From Mycobacterium europaeum (lineage in GTDB: Bacteria > Actinomycetota > Actinomycetes > Mycobacteriales > Mycobacteriaceae): a stretch of 64,000 nucleotides of DNA. The stretch is taken from the NCBI RefSeq assembly GCF_002102155.1, contig NZ_LQOU01000028.1, forward strand, positions 104,368 to 168,367. The letters run 5' to 3'. Below are positions 35,660 through 50,201 of the stretch, piece after piece. The notes under the pieces are model-generated. The model had not been told where the DNA came from. It saw only the letters and a program-made list of their open reading frames with translations, and did no database searches. Both the position numbers and the translations under genes were made by a program. Within the stretch, counting starts at the first letter, position 1. Each line of letters opens with the position of its first letter.

Positions 35660-35962
35660 GTGGAGGCGGCCTTGGGCGTGGCCACGCTGGTCGTCGTGCT
35701 GGTGCTGTGTCTGGCCGGCGTCACCGCGCTGTCGATGCAGGTGCGCTGCGTGGACGCGGCCCGGGAGGCCGCGCGGCTGGCCGCCCGCGGCGACGAACGC
35801 TCGGCGCTGGGCGCGGCTCGGCGCATCGCCCCCGCCGGGGCGCGCGTCGAGCTGCGTCGCGACGGCGAGTTCCTGGTGGCCACCGTCGTCGCCCGGTCCA
35901 GGCTGTTGCCGGCGCTCGACATTGCGGCCAAGGCGGTCTCGGCGGCCGAGCCTTCGGGATGA
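35660..35962 (+). CDS. TadE-like minor pilin (Rv3655c-like)
   Basis: 100 residues from GTG 35660. TVEAALGVATLVVVLVLCLAG is the TadE N-terminal helix with the Glu needed for pilin-like assembly; DAAREAARLAARGD follows, as in TadE families. In related proteins a Gly-rich residue run precedes TVE, so the true start could be slightly upstream, but no start codon with a Shine-Dalgarno exists in frame after the flp stop. Coupling to flp, 23 bases upstream, is likely. Confidence 0.82.
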   Translation: MEAALGVATLVVVLVLCLAGVTALSMQVRCVDAAREAARLAARGDERSALGAARRIAPAGARVELRRDGEFLVATVVARSRLLPALDIAAKAVSAAEPSG

Positions 35963-36281
35963 TCGCGGCTCGGCCACCCTGGTCGCGGCCTGGATGGTGG
36001 CGGTGCTGCTGTGCGTCACGGTCGCCGGGGCCTACCTCGGTGCGGTCGTCGTCGCGCGTCATCGCGCGCAGGCGGCGGCCGACCTGGCCGCATTGGCCGC
36101 CGCGGGCCGGTTGGCGGCCGGACCCGAAGCCGCCTGCGCCCGCGCGACGGCGGTCGCCCGCGCGATGCGGACCGACGCCGGCTGCGCCGTCGACGATCTC
36201 GACGTCGTCGTCACGGTTCGCGTCGCGGTCCTCGGCGGGTCGGCGAGCGCCGCCGCACGGGCGGGGCCGGCGCGCGGCTAG
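35922..36281 (+). CDS. TadE-like protein of the Rv3654c family
   Basis: 119 residues from TTG 35922, which lies inside the previous gene. This start keeps DDRGSATLVAAWMVAVLL, the usual head of these Rv3654c-family TadE-like proteins; an ATG at 35994 gives a shorter product that begins inside this helix. HRAQAAADLAALAAA is the conserved part. The protein is probably exported or membrane-held with the pilus. Its stop overlaps that of the convergent sensor gene by three bases. Confidence 0.75.
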   Translation: MRPRRSRRPSLRDDRGSATLVAAWMVAVLLCVTVAGAYLGAVVVARHRAQAAADLAALAAAGRLAAGPEAACARATAVARAMRTDAGCAVDDLDVVVTVRVAVLGGSASAAARAGPARG

Positions 36282-37315
36282 GAAGCCGGGTCGGGGCCGC
36301 CGGTCAGGCCCGCGGCGGCGAGCTCCTCGTCGGAGGGCAACCGCAGCGAGACCAGCCCGGCGTAGGCGCCCGGTTCGATCTCCACCCGGTTGACCGTGAC
36401 GTGCACCGGCACCCACGCGGTGTCGTGGCCGGGCATGCGCAGCACCCGGCTGGTGGCGCCGTGGGCGAATTCCTCCGTCATCGAGGCGACCAGGTGCTGG
36501 TCGTCGGGGTGAACCCTGGGCTCGCCCGTCTCACTGCCCCGCCAGTCGTAGAAGGTGCACGGCTCGTCCAGCCATTTCAGCAGGGCCCAGTTCTTGAGGT
36601 GGATCAGCGCGCGGTGGACGCCGGCCTGGGCGAGTCCACTCAGGATCCGTTGCGCCAGATCGTCTGTCGACACCGCCGGGCCCTTGAGTTCGGCGCGCCA
36701 GTTGATCGCCCGGGCGACCAGATGGTCCCGGCCGTCGGGCCCGGGCTCCAAGCCGGTGCGCGCGACGAACCCGATCCGCACGGGGTTGCCCTCCCAATCG
36801 GTGAGATCCCATGTGCTGCAGAGTGTTTGGTCGGGCTCGGCCTTGACGGCCATGGCAAGCACCTTGGTTTCGTTCGGGTTGAGCTCGCGCGAGGGAAGGT
36901 CTTCCGCGAAGGCCCTGCCGAAGGTCACCTCCACTTCGGGATTCTTTCCGCTGTTCACCAGCGACTCCCGGGTGTCGGTGGCGACGCCCAGGGTCAGGTC
37001 CCACTTCAACGGCCCGGGGATCGGCCGCTCGGGGGGCTCGACGTCGGCGGGGCCGGTCCACACGTGCACGCCGTGGACATGGCCATCGGACATCACCACC
37101 GGTTCGGTGCGAATGACGCGGTCGCGCTTGGGGGTGATGCTGGTCAGGCTCTGCCCGGTCTGCACCGACTCGGCGATCGCCGTGCGAACCGCGGAGAGGT
37201 AGGGGCTACGGCGCATGAATGTGGTGATGGGGACCAGGTTTTTCAGCTGGCGGCCCTGCGCCACCACGGTGGGTTCACCCCCCAGCGTCTCCACGAGCAG
37301 CCAGTCGTGGCCCAT
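36278..37315 (-). CDS. GAF/PAS-type sensory protein (Rv3651-like, DUF5593)
   Basis: 345 residues, the length I recall for Rv3651. N-terminal MGHDWLLVETLGGEP, the middle block LPSRELNPNETKVLAMAVKAEPDQTL and the C-terminal RVHPDDQHLVASMTEEF are conserved. The H37Rv protein has three domains, two of them GAF/PAS-like, with no enzyme motif. The ligand is unknown. TAAAAT lies seven bases before the ATG. In H37Rv PE-family genes lie between it and the Tad cluster; here the two abut. Confidence 0.87.
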   Translation of the reverse strand: MGHDWLLVETLGGEPTVVAQGRQLKNLVPITTFMRRSPYLSAVRTAIAESVQTGQSLTSITPKRDRVIRTEPVVMSDGHVHGVHVWTGPADVEPPERPIPGPLKWDLTLGVATDTRESLVNSGKNPEVEVTFGRAFAEDLPSRELNPNETKVLAMAVKAEPDQTLCSTWDLTDWEGNPVRIGFVARTGLEPGPDGRDHLVARAINWRAELKGPAVSTDDLAQRILSGLAQAGVHRALIHLKNWALLKWLDEPCTFYDWRGSETGEPRVHPDDQHLVASMTEEFAHGATSRVLRMPGHDTAWVPVHVTVNRVEIEPGAYAGLVSLRLPSDEELAAAGLTGGPDPAS

Positions 37316-37322
37316 GCGGCCG

Positions 37323-37328
37323 ATTTTA
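37323..37328 (-). promoter_or_regulatory. -10 box TAAAAT, leaderless Rv3651-like gene
   Basis: TAAAAT, 7 bases, ATG at 37315 on the minus strand. Confidence 0.6.
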
Positions 37329-37396
37329 CGGCGACGCCCCGCCCACCTGGGACCTCGGGCTCGGCGGGATCATCAGGCGGAGCGCCGCGCCGGCCG

Positions 37397-39739
37397 TCAT
37401 CCGGCGGACCGCTGGGCGTGGGGCAACTGCGCCAGCACCAGCCGCAGCACCCGCACCGCACCCGCCTTGTCGAGCGGGTCGTTGCCGTTGCCGCACTTGG
37501 GGGACTGCACGCAGGAGGGGCATCCGCGGGGGCACTCGCATGCCTCGATGGCGGCTGCGGTCGCACCCAGCCAGGCGCTCACCTGGCGAAACCCGCGTTC
37601 GGCGAACCCGGCGCCACCGGGATAGCCGTCGTAGACGAACACACTGGGCAGACCCTCCGGGTCGGGTCCGGCCGAGGTGGACAGGCCGCCGATGTCGCCG
37701 CGGTCGCAGCTGGCCACCAGCGGCAGCAAGCCGATCGCGGCGTGCTCGGCGGCGTGTAGCGACCCGGGGATCCGCGTAGCGTCAATACCGTTGCGCAGCA
37801 ACGCCTCTTCGGTGATGGTGTACATCACCGCGGTGGTCGCCAGCGTCTGTTCCGGCATGTCGAGTTCGATGAAGTCGATGACCTCACCGGACGGCCGGCG
37901 GCGCAGGTATCCCACCACCCGGTGGGTGACGGTGACCGGCACCAGGCCGAGGGTGACCGGCCCGAACCGCGAGCGCTCGCCGGCGCCGGTGACGGCGATG
38001 TCGGTGACTTCGCGCGCGAACGTGGCGTAACCGGGGTCCTCGGCGTGCACGAAGGCGATCGCGTCCTCGAGGTCCAGCGAGTCGACGACGTAGCTCTCGC
38101 CCTGATGCAGGTAGACGGCGCCCGGATGGATCGCCGCGGGGGCCTGGCCGACGCCGGTGCTGCCCAGCAACCGCCCGGTGTCGGCCTCCACGATGACGAT
38201 CTGGCCGCCCGCCGACCCCCGGATGTCCACCGCCCCATGCGGTTCCAGGCCCGGCGCGGGAAAATACTTGCCGTTGCGCCGTCGCAGCAGTCCGTCGTCT
38301 ACCAGGTGATCGGCCACCTCGGTGGCGCCGAGGTCACGCACCTCCGTCTCGTCGAGCGGCATTTCGGTTGCCGCGCAAAGGAGCTGGGGCCCCACAATGT
38401 AGGGATTGCCGGGATCGATCACCACCCGCTCGACCGGCTTGCCCAGCAGCGCCGACGGGTTGTGGACCAGGTAGGTGTCCAGCGGATCGTCGCGGGCGAT
38501 CAGCACGACCAGCGCGCCCTGTCCGCGCCGGCCCGACCGCCCGGCCTGCTGCCAGAACGAGGCAACCGTGCCGGGGAACCCGGCGAGCACCACCGCGTCC
38601 AGTCCCGCGATGTCCACACCCAACTCCAGGGCGTTCGTGGTGGCCAGGCCGCGCAGCCGGCCCTCCGCCAGGGCGCGCTCCAGCGCGGCGCGGTCCTCGG
38701 CGAGATAGCCGGCCCGATAGGACGCCACCTTGCCGGAGAGCTCCGGCGCGGTGTCGTCCAGCCGCGCCTGGGTGCCCAGCGCGGTCAACTCGGCGGCGCG
38801 GCGCGACCGGACGAACGTCAGCGTCTGCGCCCCCTCGGCGACCAGGTCGGCCATCACCCGGGCGGCCTCCGCGCCGGCCGAGCGGCGCACCGGCGCGCCG
38901 TTCTCGCCCAGCAGGTCGGTCCGCAGCGCCGGTTCCCACAACGCCACCGTCCGGGCGCCCTGCGGGGAACCGTCCTCGGTGACCTCCTCGACGGGAAGCC
39001 CGATGAGCTCGGCGGCCGTTTCGCCCGGCGCGTCCGTCGTCGCGCTGGCGAAGATGACCGTGGGGGCGGCCGAGTAGCGTGCGCACAGCCGCAGCAACCG
39101 GCGCAGCACCATCGCCACGTTGGAGCCGAAAACCCCGCGGTAGTAATGGCATTCGTCGACGATCACGAACCGAAGCCCCCGCAGCAGCACGGCCCAGCGG
39201 GCGTGGTTGCGCAAGATCGACACATGGATCATGTCAGGGTTGGAGAACAGCCAGCGGGAGCGTTCGCGCGCGAACTTGCGCACTTCCGGCGGGCTGTCAC
39301 CGTCGTAGGCGGTGGGCGCGACCGCAAAACCAGGCTCGTGCAGCCGCGGGATGGCCGCGGTGAGCGCGTGCGCGGCGCGCAACTGATCGTGGCCCAGCGC
39401 CTTCGTCGGCGACAGGTACAGCGCCCGGGCGCGCGGATCGGTGGCCAGCGCATTGAGGACGGGGAGCTGATAGGCCAGGGACTTGCCCGACGCGGTCCCG
39501 GTGCTCACCACCACATGCCGGCCCGCGTGCGCCAGCTCCGCGGCCACCGACTGGTGTGACCAGGGGGAAGCGACGCCGCGGTCGGTGAACGCGCGCACCA
39601 CGTCGGGCTCGGCCCACGCCGGCCAGCGGTGCGGGCTGCCACCCCGGGCCGGCAGCTCGGCGACGTGGCGCAGCGGGTGCTCGTCGGCGGCGGTTCCGGC
39701 AAGCGCGGCGGCGAGCAGCTCGCTACCGAAACTCGCCAT
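37397..39739 (-). CDS. DEAD/DEAH-box helicase of the MrfA/YprA type (Rv3649-like)
   Basis: 780 residues. Motif I is [15 protein letters not shown], motif II is [10 protein letters not shown] (DECH), motif III is FASATT, and motif VI is [12 protein letters not shown]. The C-terminal DUF1998 part ends with four cysteines in [16 protein letters not shown] for a zinc site. Bacillus MrfA unwinds DNA in mitomycin cross-link repair; the mycobacterial role is inferred. The ATG at 39739 has AGGAGGG upstream. The frame is open far upstream (to 40759) only as a GC-rich artefact. Confidence 0.92.
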   Translation of the reverse strand: MASFGSELLAAALAGTAADEHPLRHVAELPARGGSPHRWPAWAEPDVVRAFTDRGVASPWSHQSVAAELAHAGRHVVVSTGTASGKSLAYQLPVLNALATDPRARALYLSPTKALGHDQLRAAHALTAAIPRLHEPGFAVAPTAYDGDSPPEVRKFARERSRWLFSNPDMIHVSILRNHARWAVLLRGLRFVIVDECHYYRGVFGSNVAMVLRRLLRLCARYSAAPTVIFASATTDAPGETAAELIGLPVEEVTEDGSPQGARTVALWEPALRTDLLGENGAPVRRSAGAEAARVMADLVAEGAQTLTFVRSRRAAELTALGTQARLDDTAPELSGKVASYRAGYLAEDRAALERALAEGRLRGLATTNALELGVDIAGLDAVVLAGFPGTVASFWQQAGRSGRRGQGALVVLIARDDPLDTYLVHNPSALLGKPVERVVIDPGNPYIVGPQLLCAATEMPLDETEVRDLGATEVADHLVDDGLLRRRNGKYFPAPGLEPHGAVDIRGSAGGQIVIVEADTGRLLGSTGVGQAPAAIHPGAVYLHQGESYVVDSLDLEDAIAFVHAEDPGYATFAREVTDIAVTGAGERSRFGPVTLGLVPVTVTHRVVGYLRRRPSGEVIDFIELDMPEQTLATTAVMYTITEEALLRNGIDATRIPGSLHAAEHAAIGLLPLVASCDRGDIGGLSTSAGPDPEGLPSVFVYDGYPGGAGFAERGFRQVSAWLGATAAAIEACECPRGCPSCVQSPKCGNGNDPLDKAGAVRVLRLVLAQLPHAQRSAG

Positions 39740-40000
39740 CGGCACCCTCCTGGAACCCGGCTGAGACTGCGCCCACGGCGCAAGTCTGTCGCCGAAGCGA
39801 TGAACATGGTTGACTATTTGCGGTCGCAGCTTCTGTGTTCGTTTGTCAAACTTTCGCAGGATCGACGTTGCGGCCGCGGTTCCTGCGAGGTTAATCGGTC
39901 GGGTGAAGTTCCGGCGACTGAGCGAGGTATGGCGGTCGTACCAGGCCCGGGGCATCGAAAGGCGATGCCCCGCACCCAGAAGAAAAGGAAAGATCGAGAG
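39740..40000 (+). other. Helicase-cspA divergent region
   Basis: About 260 bases. It holds TTGACT at 39810-39815, which could be a -35 for cspA but has no good -10, and a probable long cspA leader as is usual for cold-shock genes. AAAAGGAAAGA precedes the cspA ATG. Confidence 0.4.
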
Positions 40001-40204
40001 ATGCCACAGGGAACTGTGAAGTGGTTCAACGCGGAGAAGGGCTTCGGGTTCATCGCCCCCGAAGACGGTTCCGCAGACGTGTTTGTCCACTACACGGAGA
40101 TCCAGGGTTCGGGCTTCCGCACCCTCGAAGAAAACCAGAAGGTCGAGTTCGAGATCGGCCACAGCCCTAAGGGCCCCCAGGCCACCGGAGTCCGCTCCGT
40201 CTAA
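40001..40204 (+). CDS. cspA: Cold-shock protein CspA
   Basis: 67 residues, a single cold-shock domain. RNA-binding motifs RNP1 (KGFGFIAPE) and RNP2 (VFVHYTEI) are intact. It binds single-stranded RNA/DNA as a chaperone. The ATG gives [14 protein letters not shown], the standard N-terminus; upstream codons in frame are leader. Rv3648c is the counterpart. A strong intrinsic terminator follows. Confidence 0.97.
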   Translation: MPQGTVKWFNAEKGFGFIAPEDGSADVFVHYTEIQGSGFRTLEENQKVEFEIGHSPKGPQATGVRSV

Positions 40205-40225
40205 GACGAGCCGAATCTCCACGAA

Positions 40226-40267
40226 CCCCCCGTGCAGTCCCGCCCAGCGGGTCCGGCGGGGGGTTTT
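40226..40267 (+). terminator. Intrinsic terminator of cspA
   Basis: CCCCCC (40226-40231) pairs with GGGGGG (40258-40263), with further G-C pairing inside, followed directly by TTTT. Confidence 0.85.
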
Positions 40268-40329
40268 CGTATCGCCGCCGGCTAGCGAAGCCGCCGCCGC
40301 GCCTCGAGACGCGGATGGTCGACCTGGCC

Positions 40330-40335
40330 TACTGT
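40330..40335 (+). promoter_or_regulatory. -10 box TACTGT, leaderless Rv3647c-like gene
   Basis: TACTGT, 7 bases, GTG at 40343. Confidence 0.55.
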
Positions 40336-40342
40336 CGGTGGC

Positions 40343-40933
40343 GTGAGCCAGCTTTCCTTCTTCACAGCGGAGTCGGTGCCGCCCGCGGTCGCCGACCTCT
40401 CCGGGGTGCTGGCGGCTTCCGGTCAGATCGTCATGGTCGGCGGCCAGGGGGCGCCGGGCGCGCGGCTCTCCGTGGTGGTGGATCAGCCCTGGCGCGCCGG
40501 CGCGCTGGCCGAGATGATCCGCGCGGCCGGTCTGACGTTCGAGATCGGCCGCACCGACGAGGACACCCCGTTGGTGCGGACGGCGGTCAGCGCGTCCTTG
40601 GTGAATTTGGCCACGGAATGGACGCGCGGGGCGGTAAAGACCGTGCCGCCGCGCTGGCTGCCCGGGCCGCGCGAATTGCGGGCGTGGACGCTGGCGGCCG
40701 GTCACCCCGACGGCGACCATTATCTGCTTGGGCTCGATCCCCACGCGCCCGATACCCATTCCCCGCTGGCTTCGGCTTTGATGCGGGTCGGAATCGCGCC
40801 CACGCTGATCGGCACCCGCGGCGGCCGCCCGGCGCTGCGGATCAGCGGGCGTCGGCGGCTATCGCGCCTGGTAGAGAACGTGGGCGACGCGCCGGGCGAG
40901 GCCGACGCATCATCGGTGTGGCCGCGGGTATAA
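40343..40933 (+). CDS. Conserved hypothetical protein (Rv3647c-like)
   Basis: 196 residues, no signal peptide or membrane helix. It has SQLSFFTAES at the start, PPRWLPGPRELRAW in the middle, and a basic end with RPALRISGRRRLSRLVENVG. The conserved place beside topA and the Arg-rich C-terminal part might mean nucleic-acid contact, which is only a guess. I recognise no family. The GTG follows TACTGT by seven bases. Confidence 0.78.
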   Translation: MSQLSFFTAESVPPAVADLSGVLAASGQIVMVGGQGAPGARLSVVVDQPWRAGALAEMIRAAGLTFEIGRTDEDTPLVRTAVSASLVNLATEWTRGAVKTVPPRWLPGPRELRAWTLAAGHPDGDHYLLGLDPHAPDTHSPLASALMRVGIAPTLIGTRGGRPALRISGRRRLSRLVENVGDAPGEADASSVWPRV

Positions 40934-41127
40934 CCGCGGAAAAACATTTGCCATTCCGCTCGCCGGTTTGCGCAGTCGCGCCCAAGGGTGCGAAATTGTC
41001 AGGTGCCCGAGGGCGAAGGAACGCTGGCCTATCTGAATTTCCGCGGAATTTTCGACGCCGGCCTGTCATTCTTCTGCGGGGTGGCCTCGCAGGGGGGCCG
41101 GGATCTAAGGATGGAGCGTAAGCGTAG

Positions 41128-43935
<2,808 letters not shown>

Positions 43936-43937
43936 CG

Positions 43938-43952
43938 CCGGCTAATAGCCGG
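43938..43952. terminator. Hairpin across the convergent topA and cyclase stops
   Basis: CCGGCT, AAT, AGCCGG: a perfect 6-bp stem with a 3-base loop between the stop codons of topA and the cyclase. No U tract follows on either strand. Confidence 0.45.
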
Positions 43953-45567
43953 GGCCGATGGCCTCGCTGTGCACCTCGTCGGACGTCCGCACGGGTTGGC
44001 TGTCCGGCGATCCGGCCAGGTTCACCGGCCGCGCCAGCTGGGTGGGGGCGGTGCGGCCACGCAGCTCGACCACCTCGCCCACATCCCAGCACAGGGCCTC
44101 GGCGTCCAGGGCGCCGCTGACCGCGATCGCCGACGCCAGCACGTGCCCGGGCTCCAGCTTGGCCAGCTCGGTCAGCCGGGCGGCCTCGTTGACCGGGTCC
44201 CCGATCACCGTGTACTCGAAGCGGGCCTGCGCGCCGATGTGCCCGGCGATCGCCCTGCCGGCCGACACCCCGATGCCGAACTCCGCCGACCCGATCACCG
44301 GGAGCAGCGCGTCGTGCAGCTCGCGGGCCGCGGCGAGCGCGCCGCCCGAAGCGTCGGGGTGTTCGATCGGCGCGCCGAAGATGGCCAGCGCGGCGTCGCC
44401 CTGGAATTTGTTGACGAAACCGCCGTGGCGGCCCACGGTTTCCACGACCACCCGGAAGAACTCGTTGAGCAGGTGGACCACCTCGGCGGGCGGGCGGGTC
44501 GCGGCGAGCTTGGTGGACCCGACCAGGTCGACGAAGAGGACCGCCACGTGGCGCTCCTGGCCGCCCAGCTCGGTGCCGCGCTCCAGCGCCCGCCGGGCCA
44601 CGTCTTCGCCGACGTAGCGGCCGAACAGGTCGCGCAGCCGCTGCCGCTCGGACAGGTCCCGCACCATGTCGTTGAAGCCGGCCTGCAGCAGCCCCAGCTC
44701 GCTGGCGTCGTAGATCTGCATGTGCGCGTTGTAGTTCCCGCGCTGCACCTCCGACAGCGCCCAGCGCAGCTGGCGCAGCGGGTCGGCGATCGACATGGCC
44801 ACCAGCAGGGTGCTGACGAAGCCGATGCCCAGCGCCGCCAGTGCCAGCAGCAGGATGGGGGTGAACAGCTTCTCCGGTGTCGCGTGCAGCAGCGACGCCT
44901 TGTCCGCCACCACCGCCAGCACGATCGCCAGCACCGGGACGGCGGTGGACAGCATCCACGTCAGGATCTGGCGCAGGATGACGCCGGGCGCCTGGACGTT
45001 CTCGGGCACGCCGCTGCGCAGGGCGGCCACGGCCACCGGCCGCAGCACGCGCTCGGACTGCAGGTAGCCGATGATCGCGGTGGCCGCGGCGCCCAGTCCG
45101 GTGGCGACGGCCACGACGGGCGCCGCGAACCGGGCCACCGACCAGCTGGCGATGATGAACACCACGCCGCCGATCAACCAGGCCGCCATGCTGATGAGCG
45201 TGCGGTAGAACGGCATCCGCAGGGCCCGGCTACGGGCCAGCTCCGTGGCGGCCGGGTCGGCCTCGGCCAGCAGGTTGTCCCGGCGCTGCCAGCGGAAGAC
45301 CGGCATCAGCAGCTTCAGGTTCACCGTCCAGCCGGCCAGGAACAACACCACCAGCGCGGTACCGAAGACCGCCAGGTTCAGGACGGGCAGATCCTGCAGC
45401 TGAATGCGATCCTCGGGGGGCAGGGCGTAGCGCAGGAAGCCGAGCACGAAGAGGGCTCCGATGATGTCGGCCTGCAGCATGCTCAGCGAGAACAGCGGCC
45501 ACGGGGTGCGCACCACCCACCGGACGAATCCGCTGATCCGCCCGGGCAGTGCTGCCGGTGATGCCAC
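43942..45567 (-). CDS. Membrane class III adenylate cyclase with HAMP domain (Rv3645-like)
   Basis: 541 residues from GTG 45567. About six transmembrane helices fill the first 290 residues, then a HAMP domain (MSIADPLRQLRWALSEVQRGN) and a class III cyclase domain. Metal-binding Asp residues are in VLFVDLVGS and KFQGDAALAIFG, and the transition-state Asn/Arg in YTVIGDPVNEAARL. Rv3645 is an active cyclase known to supply much cellular cAMP. TACGGT lies six bases before this GTG; an ATG at 45615 would add 16 residues. Confidence 0.92.
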   Translation of the reverse strand: MASPAALPGRISGFVRWVVRTPWPLFSLSMLQADIIGALFVLGFLRYALPPEDRIQLQDLPVLNLAVFGTALVVLFLAGWTVNLKLLMPVFRWQRRDNLLAEADPAATELARSRALRMPFYRTLISMAAWLIGGVVFIIASWSVARFAAPVVAVATGLGAAATAIIGYLQSERVLRPVAVAALRSGVPENVQAPGVILRQILTWMLSTAVPVLAIVLAVVADKASLLHATPEKLFTPILLLALAALGIGFVSTLLVAMSIADPLRQLRWALSEVQRGNYNAHMQIYDASELGLLQAGFNDMVRDLSERQRLRDLFGRYVGEDVARRALERGTELGGQERHVAVLFVDLVGSTKLAATRPPAEVVHLLNEFFRVVVETVGRHGGFVNKFQGDAALAIFGAPIEHPDASGGALAAARELHDALLPVIGSAEFGIGVSAGRAIAGHIGAQARFEYTVIGDPVNEAARLTELAKLEPGHVLASAIAVSGALDAEALCWDVGEVVELRGRTAPTQLARPVNLAGSPDSQPVRTSDEVHSEAIGPGY

Positions 45568-45573
45568 GATCCC

Positions 45574-45579
45574 ACCGTA
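45574..45579 (-). promoter_or_regulatory. -10 box TACGGT, leaderless cyclase gene
   Basis: TACGGT, 6 bases, GTG at 45567 on the minus strand. Confidence 0.5.
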
Positions 45580-45707
45580 TCGGTCAGCAGGGACTTGTCG
45601 GAAACTTACAACCATCTCAAGCGGGCCCCGTCCGCCGCGAAAACGGGCGAAACGTAACGGGACCGTCGCAATGCGGTGGCCGATCGGTATCCGTCGGCGG
45701 TGATGGC

Positions 45708-45713
45708 TACTGT
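45708..45713 (+). promoter_or_regulatory. -10 box TACTGT upstream of the delta-prime gene
   Basis: TACTGT is followed by 5 bases to a GTG (45719) or 8 bases to the ATG (45722), so the transcript is likely leaderless. Confidence 0.5.
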
Positions 45714-45721
45714 TACCGGTG

Positions 45722-46930
45722 ATGTCCGGGGTGTTTACGCGGCTGGTAGGCCAGGACGCGGTGACGGCCGAATTGCTCGCCGCCGCCAGGGCCGCCCGCG
45801 GTGATCTCGTTCACAGCGAGGCGGGCGCCGGGACTATGACACATGCGTGGCTGATCACGGGTCCCCCCGGGTCGGGGCGCTCGGTCGCGGCGCTGTGCTT
45901 CGCGGCCGCGCTGCAGTGCACCTCCGACGCGGAACCGGGGTGCGGGCAGTGCCGCGCCTGCACGACGACGATGGCCGGCACCCACGCCGACGTGCGCCGG
46001 GTGATCCCCGAAGGGCTGTCCATCGGGGTGGACGAGATGCGCGGCATCGTGCAGATCGCGTCCCGGCGGCCGGCCACCGGGCACCGGCAGATCGTGGTGA
46101 TCGAGGACGCCGACCGGCTGACCGAGGGCGCCGCCAACGCGCTGCTCAAGGTCGTGGAGGAGCCGCCGCCGTCGACGGTGTTCCTGTTGTGCGCGCCGTC
46201 GGTGGACCCGGAGGACATCTCCATCACGCTGCGGTCCCGCTGCCGGCACGTCGCGCTGGTCACCCCGCCGACCGAGGCGATCGCGCGCGTGCTGATGGAC
46301 AGCGACGGCCTGAGTCCCGACACCGCGAACTGGGCGGCCTCGGTCAGCGGCGGCCACGTGGGCCGGGCGCGGCGGCTGGCCACCGATTCCGAGGCGCGGG
46401 CGCGCCGCGAGCGGGCGCTGGGGCTGGTCCGCGACGCCGCGACGCCGTCACGCGCCTATGCCGCCGCCGAGGAGCTGGTGGCCGCGGCCGAAGCCGAGGC
46501 CGTGGTGCTCACCGCGGACCGCGCCGAGGCCGAGACCGAGGAGCTGCGGACGGCCCTGGGCGCCGGCGGCACCGGCAAGGGCACCGCCGGGGCGATGCGG
46601 GGCGCGGCCGGCGCGATGAAGGACCTCGAACGACGGCAGAAATCGCGTCAGACCCGCGCCTCCCGCGACGCGCTGGACCGGGCTCTGATCGACCTGGCGA
46701 CGTATTTCCGCGACGCGCTCATGGTGTCGGCGGGGGCGGGGTCGGTGCGGCCCAACCATCCGGACATGGCCGACCGGGTCGCGGCCCTGGCCGCCCACGC
46801 CCCGCCGCCGCGGTTGCTGCGCTGCATCGAGGCGGTGCTGGAGTGCCGCGAGGCGCTGGCGATGAACGTCAAGCCCAAGTTCGCGGTCGACGCCATGGTG
46901 GCCACCTTCGGCCAGGAACTGCGCGACTAA
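45722..46930 (+). CDS. holB: DNA polymerase III delta-prime subunit (Rv3644c)
   Basis: 402 residues. The P-loop position reads GPPGSGRSVAAL: Arg replaces the Walker A Lys, as expected for delta-prime, which does not hydrolyse ATP. A zinc module with four cysteines (CTSDAEPGCGQCRAC) and the SRC-type motif SITLRSRCRHV follow. It is part of the clamp loader that opens the beta clamp. An in-frame GTG directly precedes the ATG. A Thr tRNA follows after 54 bases. Confidence 0.92.
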   Translation: MSGVFTRLVGQDAVTAELLAAARAARGDLVHSEAGAGTMTHAWLITGPPGSGRSVAALCFAAALQCTSDAEPGCGQCRACTTTMAGTHADVRRVIPEGLSIGVDEMRGIVQIASRRPATGHRQIVVIEDADRLTEGAANALLKVVEEPPPSTVFLLCAPSVDPEDISITLRSRCRHVALVTPPTEAIARVLMDSDGLSPDTANWAASVSGGHVGRARRLATDSEARARRERALGLVRDAATPSRAYAAAEELVAAAEAEAVVLTADRAEAETEELRTALGAGGTGKGTAGAMRGAAGAMKDLERRQKSRQTRASRDALDRALIDLATYFRDALMVSAGAGSVRPNHPDMADRVAALAAHAPPPRLLRCIEAVLECREALAMNVKPKFAVDAMVATFGQELRD

Positions 46931-46984
46931 CTTGGGTCGGCCCGCCCGCCTGCCGTAGACTCGTGCCGCCCGGCATCAGGGTGT

Positions 46985-47060
46985 GCCGCCTTAGCTCAGT
47001 CGGTAGAGCGATTCACTCGTAATGAATAGGTCGGGGGTTCGATTCCCCCAGGCGGCTCCA
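46985..47060 (+). tRNA. tRNA-Thr (anticodon CGT)
   Basis: A 73-base cloverleaf plus encoded CCA. The acceptor stem is GCCGCCT/AGGCGGC, the anticodon stem ATTCA/TGAAT holds loop CTCGTAA, the T arm is GGGGG-TTCGATT-CCCCC. Confidence 0.97.
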
Positions 47061-47087
47061 CAGGTTTCACCGCCAGGCGCGCGGCCT

Positions 47088-49806
<2,719 letters not shown>

Positions 49807-49815
49807 CGGCCGTCG

Positions 49816-49848
49816 AGTGCCCTAACTGCAGACGGAAGGCCGGGCACT
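49816..49848. terminator. Inverted repeat between convergent galE1 and the Rv3632-like gene
   Basis: AGTGCCC (49816-49822) and GGGCACT (49842-49848) form a perfect 7-bp stem with a 19-base loop. Confidence 0.4.
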
Positions 49849-49850
49849 GC

Positions 49851-50201
49851 CTACACGTTCGACGGCTGCTCGGGCGCCTGTGCGCCCTCCAGCGCCAGGG
49901 TGCGGGCGAGGCGCGCGTAGCGCAGCTCCAGGTCCTTGAACCGCATGTAGGTGCTGAGCGTGGTGAAGCAGAACGCCATGATGAGCGCGTAGAGCATCAG
50001 GTCGGTGCCGCGGCGCACCCCGAACCACTGCGCCACCACCGTGGTGTCGTCGGGCCGCAGCACGGCATAGATGCCGCCCAGCACGAAGACGACGTAGCCG
50101 ACTTTGACCCAGGCCCGCGACCGCGCATTCCGGCGGGACCGCAACAGGTAGACCAGCAGCGCGATGATCGAGCCGATCAGCAGCACCTGGATCCAGTTCA
50201 T
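49851..50201 (-). CDS. DUF2304-type membrane protein, PpgS partner (Rv3632-like)
   Basis: 116 residues, three hydrophobic helices (about 4-18, 33-50, 65-85) and a tail YMRFKDLELRYARLART. This is the DUF2304 pattern. In H37Rv, Rv3632 stimulates the polyprenyl-phosphate GalNAc synthase Rv3631. Its ATG overlaps the ppgS stop by four bases (ATGA), consistent with a fixed complex. Confidence 0.9.
   Translation of the reverse strand: MNWIQVLLIGSIIALLVYLLRSRRNARSRAWVKVGYVVFVLGGIYAVLRPDDTTVVAQWFGVRRGTDLMLYALIMAFCFTTLSTYMRFKDLELRYARLARTLALEGAQAPEQPSNV

Noticed and set aside
39740..40759. N-terminal extension of the helicase frame
   Set aside because: It crosses cspA and its promoter on the other strand, and the ATG at 39739 has an AGGAGGG Shine-Dalgarno and the expected N-terminus.
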